This document shows positions 1-7,320 of a DNA stretch of 18,875 nt, one piece after another. Every line of letters starts with the position of its first letter. The stretch's first letter is position 1. The notes beneath the pieces are model-generated. The model was not told the DNA's origin. It made no database searches and saw nothing but the letters and a program-made list of their open reading frames with translations. This DNA is from WTAW01 sp964540205. GTDB taxonomy: Bacteria; Acidobacteriota; Aminicenantia; Aminicenantales; Aminicenantaceae. A program made the translations under genes and the position numbers. The stretch spans positions 1 to 18,875 of the forward strand of contig CAZIMJ010000068.1 in the NCBI GenBank assembly GCA_964540205.1, read 5' to 3'.

Positions 1-1314
1 CCCATAGTCAATGCCATCAGCGACAAGTCGCTGGCGCTGCGTCCGGACGGAACACTCGGTCTGCAAATGCTGGCCGTGGTGCTTCTAGTGGGGACGGGTG
101 CCGGCCTCTACCCAGCTCTCCACCTGTCCGGATTCCGGCCCACGCGGGTGATCGGGCGCTCTTCGACCTCCCGCGCGGGCAGTCCCCTCTTTCGCAAAAT
201 TCTGGTGGTGGTCCAGTTCGCGGTCTCCATCCTGCTGATCATCTCCTCGGTAGTAGTGCTGCGGCAGTCCGATTTCATGCGCAGCCAGGACTGGGGAATC
301 AACACCGAGTATGTGGTTAACATGGCATTGCGCGGGGGGATTCGCAGAAACTACTGGGCAATCAGGGAGGAGCTGCTCCGTCTGCCCCACATCGCTGGGA
401 TTTGCATCACCAATGGGTCGCTCAACAAGCGTTTCGCCACGGACGAGGCGGACTGGGAGGGGCGCAATCCGGGACAGAAGCTCAGCATGGCCATTCACGC
501 CGTGGATGACGAGTATGACGATGTGTTCGGCATCGAAATGGCGCAAGGACGCTTTTTCTCGCAGGATTTTTCCACAGACGCCGAGGAAGCGGTTGTGCTC
601 AACCAGACGGCCGTGCGGCAAATGGGGATAGAGGACCCGATCGGTAAACGATTCGACTGCCCGCTGCCTTTCGATCCCGATCGCAAGGGCCGGATCGTGG
701 GTGTGATGAAGGATTTTCACTTCAGGTCACTTCACGAGCCGATCTCACCCTTGATCCTGGTGATCGCCCCGGGGTGGATCACCGACCTCTACATCCGGCT
801 GGACGGTGTAGATCTGCCCGGAACCATGGCCGCGATCGAAAAGATCATCAAAATCCGTGCTCCGGACTCTCCCTTCGACTACCGCTTTATGGACGAGGAA
901 ATCGACGACCTCTACCGCTCGGAAGTCAGAATAGGAGCCTTGGTGCGGGCCGGGACGGCTTTGGCGGTGCTGATCGCCAGCTTGGGGCTTTTCGGGCTGG
1001 CCTCCTTCATGGCCGAGCAACGCACCAAAGAGATCGGGATCCGCAAGGTACTGGGTTCGTCAACGGGCGCGATCGTGTCTCTGCTCACTAAGGACTTCCT
1101 GCTGTGGGTGGGGATCTCCAACCTAATCGCCTGGCCAGTCGCATGGTGGGTGATGAGCAACTGGCTTCGGAACTTTGCCTACCGGGTGCCGCTGACGATA
1201 TGGCCGTTTGTGCTGTCCGGCGCGGCCGCCCTGGTGACCGCCTGGCTGACCGTAAGCTGGCAGTCCCTCCGCGCCGCTACCTCCGATCCCGTCAAAGCCC
1301 TCCGTTACGAATAA
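1..1314 (+). CDS. MacB/FtsX-type ABC transporter permease, C-terminal part (5' end outside window)
   Basis: The reading frame is open from base 1, so the gene enters from the left; the ATG at 67 is internal. The visible ~437 residues match the second half of the long (about 800 residue) MacB-like permeases. A membrane segment precedes an RKILVVVQFAVSILLI segment, then comes a ~200 residue extracytoplasmic domain, and the end is a three-helix FtsX domain with the typical EIGIRKVLGSS motif and a DPVKALRYE tail. Such permeases work with a cytoplasmic ATPase and usually move substrates or mechanical signals across the envelope rather than importing solutes; the substrate cannot be read from sequence. 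The ATPase is not visible and would be to the left. The gene is clearly richer in G+C (37 of the first 60 bases) and in GC-ending codons than the genes after it, so it may have a different history. Confidence 0.9.
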   Translation, partial: PIVNAISDKSLALRPDGTLGLQMLAVVLLVGTGAGLYPALHLSGFRPTRVIGRSSTSRAGSPLFRKILVVVQFAVSILLIISSVVVLRQSDFMRSQDWGINTEYVVNMALRGGIRRNYWAIREELLRLPHIAGICITNGSLNKRFATDEADWEGRNPGQKLSMAIHAVDDEYDDVFGIEMAQGRFFSQDFSTDAEEAVVLNQTAVRQMGIEDPIGKRFDCPLPFDPDRKGRIVGVMKDFHFRSLHEPISPLILVIAPGWITDLYIRLDGVDLPGTMAAIEKIIKIRAPDSPFDYRFMDEEIDDLYRSEVRIGALVRAGTALAVLIASLGLFGLASFMAEQRTKEIGIRKVLGSSTGAIVSLLTKDFLLWVGISNLIAWPVAWWVMSNWLRNFAYRVPLTIWPFVLSGAAALVTAWLTVSWQSLRAATSDPVKALRYE

Positions 1315-1669
1315 GTGGGGACACACAAGGGCTTAGCACTCCTCTTGCCCCTAGATTCCAGACATGTGTATATATCACATCGTTGTTCGCACATCCTTAT
1401 GCCCTAATAACTCCTGCGCTGTTCTGATAATATAACCGTCTTTAAATCAGAGTCGTCATGAGGAAAAGACTCTCTCATGCAAACTGCTCTAGTTCGCGTA
1501 TTAAAGGAGTTATGCTGAAATGTCTCAGGAAGGTTCTAAGTTCGGTACCTAGAGGGACCCCAACTCCTTTCCTTTTTCCTGAATCCCAATGAGGCTATTC
1601 TCCAGAATTAAACCGTCGTATTCCTTAAGTCTTCTCCGGCCTCATATTCATGAGGACTACGCCCGATTA
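1315..1669. other. Gene-free spacer after the ABC permease
   Basis: About 355 bases without a convincing gene. The text changes abruptly from GC-rich coding sequence to AT-richer sequence right after the stop codon. The first bases after the stop, GTGGGGACACAC, resemble the GGGGACGGGCCAC terminus of the repeat family seen at 1867, 5921 and 9590, but nothing else of that repeat is recognisable. A small inverted repeat CCTCAT-attc-ATGAGG lies at 1640-1655, just past the 3' end of the hydrolase remnant on the minus strand; it has no T-tract. A short 26-codon frame with a good ribosome site begins at 1512 but has no features. Confidence 0.6.
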
Positions 1670-1867
1670 TCAGCGAAACAGGAATTTAAAAAGGGCTTTC
1701 TCCATAGCGGCGGGCTGCTCGATCCAGGGCCAGTGGCCGCAGCGATCTAGCCACACGAGGCGGCTACCCTTGAGAAGCTTTTGGTTCTCCAGTGTCACAG
1801 ATTCGGGCATGGGATCCTGGCGGCCGTGTAGAATCAACGTGGGGATATCCACTTCTAATTGGGGAGG
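1670..1867 (-). pseudogene. Alpha/beta hydrolase, 3' remnant (N-terminus missing)
   Basis: Reading leftwards from 1867, the frame gives about 65 residues that match only the last quarter of an alpha/beta-hydrolase: a beta strand VDIPTLILHGRQDPM carrying the third-acid region (Asp of GRQD), then VWLDRCGHWPWIEQP with the catalytic His (CGHWP), then a natural end AMEKALFKFLFR and TGA. The nucleophile elbow (GxSxG), oxyanion region and everything before it are absent. In frame, a TAG at 1868-1870 stops it upstream, exactly where the neighbouring repeat ends. The only available start is GTG at 1852, without a ribosome site. A 60 residue piece of this fold cannot be active, so I call it a decayed gene. 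The 3' end looks undamaged. Confidence 0.8.
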
Positions 1868-1982
1868 CTAATTGGGGACGGGCCACACTATCTTACTGAA
1901 ATTACTAAAGATATGTTTAATTTTCCTATGGATTTCCGGCTTAGAACGGCATTTTTGACCCCAAATCCTTTGATCTAAGGGC
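1867..1982 (-). repeat. Dispersed repeat R, copy 3 (inverted relative to the other copies)
   Basis: Read on the minus strand, this stretch aligns over its whole length with the repeats at 5921-6032 and 9590-9702. It shares an exact 22-base end (1874-1895 here, 6005-6026 in copy 1) containing GTGGCCCGTCCCC, and more weakly the upstream landmarks CTTAGA, CAAAAA and TTCTAAG in the same order and spacing. It is the most diverged of the three. Its GTCCCC end lies against the truncated hydrolase remnant, with an 11-base duplication (CTAATTGGGGA at 1855-1865 and again at 1868-1878) at the junction. No open reading frame. Outer boundaries are approximate. Confidence 0.7.
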
Positions 1983-2054
1983 TAGAGACAAGTTTATTCT
2001 AATATCCTCTCCTGTTAAACGACAAAACAAATACACATGTGAGAAGGAACAGCA

Positions 2055-3578
2055 ATGGCTAGAAGCAATGAATTATCTGACTCAAAATTTCGTATTTGTG
2101 TTGTCTTATATTTCTGGCTATGGCTGCTCATCCTCCCTCTCCCTTCATCGGCGAAGTTCTCGCTTAAGCCAGAAAAAGTGACAGGTGTCTATTTCCCGTC
2201 AAATTGTCTTTGTGGGCGGAGTTTTGAAGGGATTGTTCACTACATGGAAGCCGCAGAATTAAATATGGCTGTGCTGCATGCCAAAGATCCAAACGGACGG
2301 CTGTTTTGGAAATCAGGAAATAGCACGGCGGTGAATATAGGAGCTTCCACCCGCAATGGAACTCTCGAAAAAGCGGTACACATCCTCAAACAAAAAGGCA
2401 TATGGACCGTTGCCAAACTGGATGTGTTTCAGGATAGCCTTTTAGTCACAAATCATCCCGAAATGGGAGTCGTGGACTCCAAAACGGGAGAATTGTGGGC
2501 TGATAGGAAAGGTCTCCACTGGGCCAACCCCTATGACCGAAGAGTGTGGGAATACACGATCGCCCTCTGTCTGGAGCTTATAGACATCGGGATCGATGAG
2601 ATCCAATTCGATTATGTTCGCTTCCCCAGTGATGGAGACTTATCTGCGATCAAATATCCGATCATCCTGGAAGGCACATCACATGCAGAGTGTATCGGGA
2701 GATTTCTCGCCTATGCGAATTCACAGCTCAAACCTCTGGGCACAACCATATCCGTTGATATTTTTGGTTTGATCGCGTGGAAGGCTGAGGATTTCGGCGT
2801 AGGCCAAGTTCTGGAGAAGATCGCTCCGCATGTGGACGTACTCTGCCCGATGCTCTATCCTTCACATTTTCCGGACAATTTCTTAAGCCTTAAAAATCCA
2901 GGCCAGTACCCGTACAAGATCATGAAATTAAGCCTTGAAGAGATGAAGAAGCGGACGAATAAAGATATCCGGCCCTGGATACAGGGCTTTTGGTACACAC
3001 CCAAGGAGATCAATGCTCAGCTCCAGGGTGCTAATGATAGCGGCATTCAGAATTGGACAGTGTGGAATCCGACCGGCCGATACGCCCAAACGTTTAGTGC
3101 TCTTGAGGATAGCATGGGCATTCAATTTCCCGAGCCAGAGTTCTATCCGACACTCAAAGAACTAAGAGACCGGGAAGACCTGGTGACGCAGGGCCGTGCG
3201 AAGATCATCAACCACACGAACTACCGCAATGGCTACTCGATCATCTCACTTGACGAATCGGTCGATGGTGGGCCGAACGAATACGCAACAATCATAGACG
3301 TCTTATCCACACTGGATGAGAGCATCATCGATCGGATCCTGATAAACCGTGGCCTTGTTGTCACCCACTGGACCAACCACTACACAAAGGCAGAACACAT
3401 CACAAACCTTATCATCCAAGACCTCGACACCGATCCGCGCCGCATGCGCCCCACTCCCATCTACATCGATTGGGAGGGAGAAAGTATTTTTAAAAAAACG
3501 GTCCCATCAGAAAGATTAGAGCGTTACCTAAGTCACATAGAGAATCTGAAATCAGTCATAGCTGGATCGCAACATTAA
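2055..3578 (+). CDS. Secreted DUF4015-family putative glycoside hydrolase with an extra C-terminal domain
   Basis: A 507 residue protein, starting at ATG 2055 with AGAAGGA about 8 bases upstream. Residues 11-33 form a signal peptide (hydrophobic core, SSA cleavage site), so the product is exported. Residues ~38-350 match the DUF4015 TIM-barrel family. They include GVYFP near the start, the hallmark IQFDYVRFP at 183-191 with the acidic Asp186 on a barrel strand, VDIFGL, VDVLCPMLYPSHF, and PWIQGFW followed by IQNWTVWNPTGRY. The family is annotated as a putative glycosyl hydrolase; the true substrate is unknown. Residues ~360-507 form a second region that I do not recognise, with a VTHWTNHYTKAEH segment and RPTPIYIDWEGES near the end. 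It stands alone: repeat R lies upstream and a promoter follows just after the stop. Confidence 0.85.
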   Translation: MARSNELSDSKFRICVVLYFWLWLLILPLPSSAKFSLKPEKVTGVYFPSNCLCGRSFEGIVHYMEAAELNMAVLHAKDPNGRLFWKSGNSTAVNIGASTRNGTLEKAVHILKQKGIWTVAKLDVFQDSLLVTNHPEMGVVDSKTGELWADRKGLHWANPYDRRVWEYTIALCLELIDIGIDEIQFDYVRFPSDGDLSAIKYPIILEGTSHAECIGRFLAYANSQLKPLGTTISVDIFGLIAWKAEDFGVGQVLEKIAPHVDVLCPMLYPSHFPDNFLSLKNPGQYPYKIMKLSLEEMKKRTNKDIRPWIQGFWYTPKEINAQLQGANDSGIQNWTVWNPTGRYAQTFSALEDSMGIQFPEPEFYPTLKELRDREDLVTQGRAKIINHTNYRNGYSIISLDESVDGGPNEYATIIDVLSTLDESIIDRILINRGLVVTHWTNHYTKAEHITNLIIQDLDTDPRRMRPTPIYIDWEGESIFKKTVPSERLERYLSHIENLKSVIAGSQH

Positions 3579-3604
3579 AGCCACTCCATAAAAAATCACC
3601 TCAT

Positions 3605-3633
3605 TTGACAAACGCTCTGGAAATATTTATATA
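3605..3633 (+). promoter_or_regulatory. Sigma-70-type promoter for the Cys-rich/Mth938 gene pair
   Basis: A consensus -35 TTGACA (3605-3610), a 17-base spacer and a -10 TATATA (3628-3633) lie 75 bases before the small gene at 3708. Transcription should start near 3640. The predicted leader contains AAGGAGGTG (3647-3655), a near-perfect anti-Shine-Dalgarno complement with no usable start codon at normal distance. Confidence 0.7.
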
Positions 3634-3707
3634 AAGAGTACTCGGTAAGGAGGTGTGGGGCAACAAAATCAAAACTTATCTCCCATTTCTTCACAGAGCA
3701 AAGGAAA

Positions 3708-3881
3708 ATGAAAAGCACATTAATGAAAACTAAGTCATGTGAGGACTGCCCATTTTTCGAGCGAATCAGGTCCCCTGTGGACACTCATTACAATTGTCGA
3801 TACTACAATAAAGGCTCATATTCAATGGAAGATAAGAAGTTCTGCAAAGTGGAATGTATTTTTGTGACTGAGAACGACTGA
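3708..3881 (+). CDS. Small Cys-rich protein (57 residues), unknown function
   Basis: ATG at 3708 is preceded by AAAGGA at close spacing, and the frame runs 57 codons to TGA at 3879. The protein has five cysteines, one pair as CEDC at residues 11-14, then one in YNCRYY, one in KKFCKVEC and its partner. The charged, Cys-spaced layout suggests a small zinc ribbon or iron-sulfur knuckle, but I do not recognise a named family. It is followed after five bases by the Mth938-like gene and shares its promoter, so the two are probably one transcript. The reality of the gene rests on promoter, ribosome site, cysteine pattern and coupling to the next gene; length alone would not support it. Confidence 0.6.
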   Translation: MKSTLMKTKSCEDCPFFERIRSPVDTHYNCRYYNKGSYSMEDKKFCKVECIFVTEND

Positions 3882-3886
3882 AGAAC

Positions 3887-4240
3887 ATGAAAATAGAGGA
3901 CTATGCTTTCGGAAGCATTAAGATAGACGGTGAGGTTTTTCACAACGATTTATGGATAATAGACGGGAGTATTAAAAAGAGGGACAAAAGTATCGCCAAG
4001 AGCAAATTCGGCACATCCCACAGGATATCGAGGAAAGAGTTAAAAAGAGTAATGACATCAACAACAAGAAGGATCATTATAGGTTCCGGAAATTCAGGTT
4101 TAGTATCTCTGACGAATAACGCACAAAAATATTTAGAGGAACAAGGAATTGAAGTGGAAATGTTTAAGACCGGGGAGCTTATCCAAAAAAACATTGAGAT
4201 CAGAAAAACTGATGCTGGAATAATCCACTTGACGTGTTAG
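3887..4240 (+). CDS. Mth938-like (DUF498/NDUFAF3 family) domain protein
   Basis: A 117 residue single-domain protein. The start IEDYAFGSIKIDGEVFHNDLWII is the usual opening of this family (Y.FG.I.I.G..Y..D), followed by SHRISRKEL, the strand-turn RRIIIGSGNSGLV, and a second alpha/beta unit in which YLEEQGIEVEMFKTGELIQ leads to a terminal GIIHLTC. This is the full length for the family. Archaeal and bacterial members have a known fold but no settled biochemical role; the mitochondrial relative NDUFAF3 helps assemble respiratory complex I. The ATG at 3887 is five bases after the stop of the Cys-rich gene, so it is translated from the same message. It is likely cytosolic, with no signal or membrane segment. 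Confidence 0.85.
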   Translation: MKIEDYAFGSIKIDGEVFHNDLWIIDGSIKKRDKSIAKSKFGTSHRISRKELKRVMTSTTRRIIIGSGNSGLVSLTNNAQKYLEEQGIEVEMFKTGELIQKNIEIRKTDAGIIHLTC

Positions 4241-4305
4241 GTAACAATTATTTTTTCTGAATGAGTTCGATACAGCCCAATAACGCTTCAAATCGATCGA
4301 AATCG

Positions 4306-5342
4306 TCAGAGAATTTTCATTTTCATCCAGCCTGAGGTGTTGAAAAAATTCGCAACTACACTTCCGGGAGGGACTAATTGATCGCAGGCCGCACGAGTTT
4401 CGTCATCGAGTTCCATATCTAATACAGGCAAGAAGTCTTCCAGCTGTTCCATGGTGCGCGGGCCGATGAGCGGGGCGGTCACACCAGGCTGGTCTTTACA
4501 CCACAGGATCGCGAGCTGGGCGGGTGAGATGCCGATTTTTTCAGCGATTTTTGCGAATTCATTCGCCACAGCAATTCCTCTTTCTGTTACGCGCTCTGCA
4601 TAGAATCCTCCCCGATAAGCCGCCCGAGAATCATCGGGGTATTTTTTTGCGTCCTTATACCGTCCTGCCAACACGCCCATGGCTAGAGGCACCCACGCAA
4701 TAATAGCGATATCATGCCTTCGACACATGGGGACGAGTTCGTTTTCGATGCGCCGGTCTAAGAGATTGTATGGAGATTGTTCGGATGCATATCGTACATA
4801 ACCTTTTAATTCGCTCACCATGAGTGTCTTCATCACTGCCCAGGCAGGATGGGTCGAACATCCGATATATCTGATCTTTCCTTGCCGGACGAGGTCATCC
4901 AAGGCACGCAGCGTTTCGTCAATAGCGATACTCGGCCAATGCCGATGGATCTGGTAGAGGTCGATTAGTCAGTTTGGAACCTCTTGAGGGAGCCTTCACA
5001 AGCTCTGATGATGTTTAGGCGGCTGTTTCCATGTTCATTGATGCCTGTGCTGGGCACAAACTTGTCGAGGCTCAGTCCGGGGCGGCTCTTTCCAAAATCG
5101 ACTTTTGGGGCGAGGAGAACCTGATGGCGTCTTTTGTTGGCCTTGAGTGCACGGCCGATTATTCGCTCCCCTTCGCCTTCGGCATAAACATCGCCCGTAT
5201 CCAGAAGATCGATGCCTGCATGAAGAGCCCGGTCGAGCATGCGCACACACTCTTCTTCGGGGGTAGGATCAGCAAAATTATCCGTGCCAAAGCACAAGCA
5301 AGACACTTTCACTCCTGTTCGGCCCAAATTTCTGTATTCCAT
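4306..5342 (-). pseudogene. Aldo/keto reductase, interrupted by a one-base frameshift
   Basis: Start is ATG at 5342, preceded by a strong GGGAGGAG. The first frame gives MEYRNLGRTGVKVSCLCFGT, then LDTGDVYAEGEGE with catalytic Asp48 and Tyr53, and LAPKVDF with Lys80. It runs to KRFQTD and a TAA at 4965-4967. The next frame continues without loss as IDLYQIHRHWPSI (catalytic His), GKIRYIGCST, IIAWVPLAMGVLAGRY and LIGPRTMEQLED to TGA at 4306. Restoring one base at about 4966 gives GAC-TTA-ATC-GAC and a ~345 residue enzyme of normal length with all four AKR catalytic residues. Both halves look unworn, so the break is recent or a sequencing error. If intact it would be a cytosolic NADPH-dependent carbonyl reductase. 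No slippery heptamer is visible, so programmed frameshifting is unlikely. Confidence 0.85.
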
Positions 5343-5471
5343 TTTCTCCTCCCAAAAAGACATTCTGATATATCTACGAACAAAAAGCTTAACTATAGAT
5401 ATAGAGGAAGATTCGTCATTTGACACGGGTTGTGATTATTCACCCCCAAAATTAGAAAAAATCACCCTCAC

Positions 5472-5491
5472 AATCACCTTTAAAGGCGATT
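5472..5491. promoter_or_regulatory. Palindrome AATCACCTTTAAAGGCGATT between divergent genes
   Basis: Twenty bases form two 10-base arms with a single mismatch (T versus C). It lies in the 180-base spacer between the divergent aldo/keto reductase and PilZ genes, where an operator would be expected. A related AATCACC...GGCGATT arrangement occurs at about 14128-14148. Function is inferred from symmetry and position only. Confidence 0.3.
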
Positions 5492-5553
5492 TACTCACTT
5501 AACAAAATCTTTCAAAGTAGATGTCTTCGACAGAAATTTCTCTGGAGGTTGCT

Positions 5554-5925
5554 GTGGAGAACAAGCGTAAGGAAAAACGATTTGAAGAACACAACAAAGT
5601 CGTAATTCAGTTTGCGCTTGAAAGTCATGAAGCAAACAACAGCATTGGGGTAAAGGCAATCACACGCGACATTTCCTTGGGGGGGGCAAGAATTCTTGCC
5701 CCTAAATCATATTCTGTTGATACTGTGATGCGTATCGAGATAAGCTTATCGAAATCAGGGCAAATCATAAAACTCGACGGAATCGTGAGGTGGTCGAAAC
5801 TGTCGCCCGATGAAGAAACCTATGAGCTCGGTGTAGAATTTTTACATAAGATTTCAAAATCCGTTTTGTCCCTCATCCGGCACCTATACGGAGGGGGTCA
5901 GGATATTCCGTCCACTATATCTTAG
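5554..5925 (+). CDS. PilZ-domain protein (c-di-GMP binding)
   Basis: A single PilZ domain of about 123 residues. The two signature elements are present: RxxxR at residues 5-9 (RKEKR) and DxSxxG as RDISLGGARI. They are followed by the beta-barrel strands, including LDGIVRWSKL and YELGVEFLH. These motifs bind cyclic di-GMP, so the protein probably changes shape or partner when the second messenger rises. It has no output domain, and its target (motility, polysaccharide, secretion) cannot be deduced here. I prefer the GTG at 5554, which has GGAGG five bases upstream and puts RxxxR at the usual distance from the N-terminus. An in-frame ATG at 5521 would add 11 residues but has no ribosome site. 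The stop codon overlaps the start of repeat R copy 1, so the last residues may have been altered by it. Confidence 0.85.
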   Translation: MENKRKEKRFEEHNKVVIQFALESHEANNSIGVKAITRDISLGGARILAPKSYSVDTVMRIEISLSKSGQIIKLDGIVRWSKLSPDEETYELGVEFLHKISKSVLSLIRHLYGGGQDIPSTIS

Positions 5926-6032
5926 AGCTCCCCTTTTATACCCAAAAAGCTTTTTCTAAGACCATATTTCTCCTCAAAATCAAACCTTATTCCTTTATAA
6001 TGAATAAGATAGTGTGGCCCGTCCCCATTTTC
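5921..6032 (+). repeat. Dispersed repeat R, copy 1
   Basis: A non-coding repeat shared with 9590-9702 in the same orientation and 1867-1982 inverted. The last 41 bases (5992-6032) differ from copy 2 (9661-9701) at one position only. The preceding ~70 bases align with several changes, including a common block TTCTAAGACCATATTTC. The left edge CCACTATATCTTA, inside the PilZ stop region, resembles the complement of the right edge TAAGATAGTGTGG, so the element may have imperfect terminal inverted repeats. It contains no gene. Confidence 0.8.
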
Positions 6033-6121
6033 ATTTTATTTTTTTATTGAAGTTTCGAGCTGAATCTGAGACACTTATTCACAATGGAAAATTTGATAGC
6101 CCAATAATCGAGGAGGGACGA

Positions 6122-6793
6122 GTGAATAAGCCTATTCCCAAATCCTACTTAGGTATTGTAGTCGTTCTCGGGTCTGTGTGGGGCCTTTCAGAGGCTGCTC
6201 TGGGCATGGGACTGCGGAGCTGTGCGGCTTTTGTGTCCGGTTCGATCATGACAGGAGTTGCACTCTTTTTTATGGCTGCAGGTTGGGTAGTATCGAAAAG
6301 AGTTATCGGCGTCTTTCTTATGGTGTTGATCGCGGCATTCTTTAAAATGTTCGATGCGCTGCTCCTGTCGCTACCCCTTAAACACGGCGCAATCGGAAAT
6401 CCTATTTTTGCCTTTGTCATGGAAGCCATCGCATTTGTCGTTATTATCTCAATACTCAAGGAAAAGATGACCAAGAAACCTGGTGGACAAGCCCTGCTCG
6501 GTGGACTGGCTGCAGTTTTAGCCGTAAATCTATTTCCATTAGTCAAATTCGCTACAGGAGTCCCGGCGTGTGTGGTTGCGGGGACTGGTTATCCACTCTC
6601 GCTCTTTTACATCCACTTTGCAGTACTGACATCTTTAGTGACCGCTCCTCTGGGATTTTGGGTCGGAGCAAAAATGGAGGCCTTTGAGATTCGATTGACT
6701 GAAACCCAGCCGCTGAAAAAACTCAACGCCATCTTCTCCCCTGCCGCATTGATCCTATGCATGGTCATCATCACGCTCTTACGGCTGACATGA
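6122..6793 (+). CDS. Polytopic membrane protein of unknown function, first gene of the Moco operon
   Basis: Start chosen at GTG 6122, with GAGGAGGG at normal spacing; the longer in-frame extension to 6014 would run into repeat R and is rejected. The 223 residue protein is mostly hydrophobic, with about six membrane segments: YLGIVVVLGSVWGLSEAALGMG, AAFVSGSIMTGVALFFMAAGW, VIGVFLMVLIAAFF, PIFAFVMEAIAFVVIISIL, the LLGGLAAVLAVNLF region, and two near the C-terminus. I recognise no family signature. The layout resembles small transporter or substrate-binding membrane subunits. It ends 44 bases before the 2Fe-2S subunit and runs in the same direction, so co-transcription is likely. It could be a membrane partner or an importer for the hydroxylase, but that is inference from position. 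Confidence 0.75.
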   Translation: MNKPIPKSYLGIVVVLGSVWGLSEAALGMGLRSCAAFVSGSIMTGVALFFMAAGWVVSKRVIGVFLMVLIAAFFKMFDALLLSLPLKHGAIGNPIFAFVMEAIAFVVIISILKEKMTKKPGGQALLGGLAAVLAVNLFPLVKFATGVPACVVAGTGYPLSLFYIHFAVLTSLVTAPLGFWVGAKMEAFEIRLTETQPLKKLNAIFSPAALILCMVIITLLRLT

Positions 6794-6837
6794 AGACCTG
6801 ATTCTTATTCCCATCCAAAACTCAAAAGGAGGACGGA

Positions 6838-7320
6838 ATGGAAAACATTATACGCTTTAAGCTTAACGGACAGGAGAAAAGTCTAACTCTAAACCGGCAA
6901 CGGATGCTCCTCTGGGTTTTGCGCACGGACTACAACCTGACAGGAACCAAATATGGATGCGGAGAAGGCTATTGCGGAGCCTGTACCGTACTGGTCAACA
7001 ATGAGGCTGTTAGGTCCTGCCAATTCTCCGCTGAAGACTTAGATGGGAAAGAAGTCCTCACGATAGAGGGTCTATCCAAGAACGGTAAGCTTCATCCTTT
7101 GCAGGAAGCCTTTGCCAAACATGACGCCCTCCAGTGCGGATTCTGTACCCCTGGGATGATACTCAATGCCTACAGCTTGCTCCTGAAAAATCCCAATCCC
7201 GGCACTAAAGATATCATCAACGGGATGGAAGAGAACCTGTGCCGCTGCGGAGCTCACACACGAATCGTCCAAGCCATCCAGACCGCGGCAAAAGAGATGA
7301 AGGGAGGTTCGCGGCAATGA
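6838..7320 (+). CDS. 2Fe-2S subunit of a molybdenum hydroxylase (IorA/CoxS-like)
   Basis: A 160 residue protein with both iron-sulfur domains of the xanthine oxidase family. The plant-type ferredoxin half has Cys41, Cys46, Cys49 (CGEGYCGAC) and Cys61. The helical half has Cys100 and Cys103 (CGFCTPG) and Cys135 and Cys137 (CRCG). All eight ligands are present, so both clusters should form and carry electrons from the molybdenum site. ATG 6838 follows AAAGGAGG at good distance. The stop overlaps the start of the large subunit (ATGA at 7317-7320), the usual translational coupling. It has no signal peptide of its own and should be exported as a passenger on the Tat signal of its partner. No FAD subunit is nearby, which fits the two-subunit isoquinoline-oxidoreductase type rather than NAD-linked xanthine dehydrogenase. 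Confidence 0.95.
   Translation: MENIIRFKLNGQEKSLTLNRQRMLLWVLRTDYNLTGTKYGCGEGYCGACTVLVNNEAVRSCQFSAEDLDGKEVLTIEGLSKNGKLHPLQEAFAKHDALQCGFCTPGMILNAYSLLLKNPNPGTKDIINGMEENLCRCGAHTRIVQAIQTAAKEMKGGSRQ

Noticed and set aside
1512..1592. 26-codon frame with a good ribosome site in the first spacer
   Set aside because: No recognisable feature in the product, no promoter and no partner gene; expected by chance in a 350-base spacer.
4960..4972. Programmed frameshift in the aldo/keto reductase
   Set aside because: No slippery heptamer, no downstream structure seen, and the family does not use recoding.
5031..5423. 130 residue plus-strand frame across the aldo/keto reductase
   Set aside because: It is antisense to the conserved N-terminal half of the reductase and has no own motifs or ribosome site.
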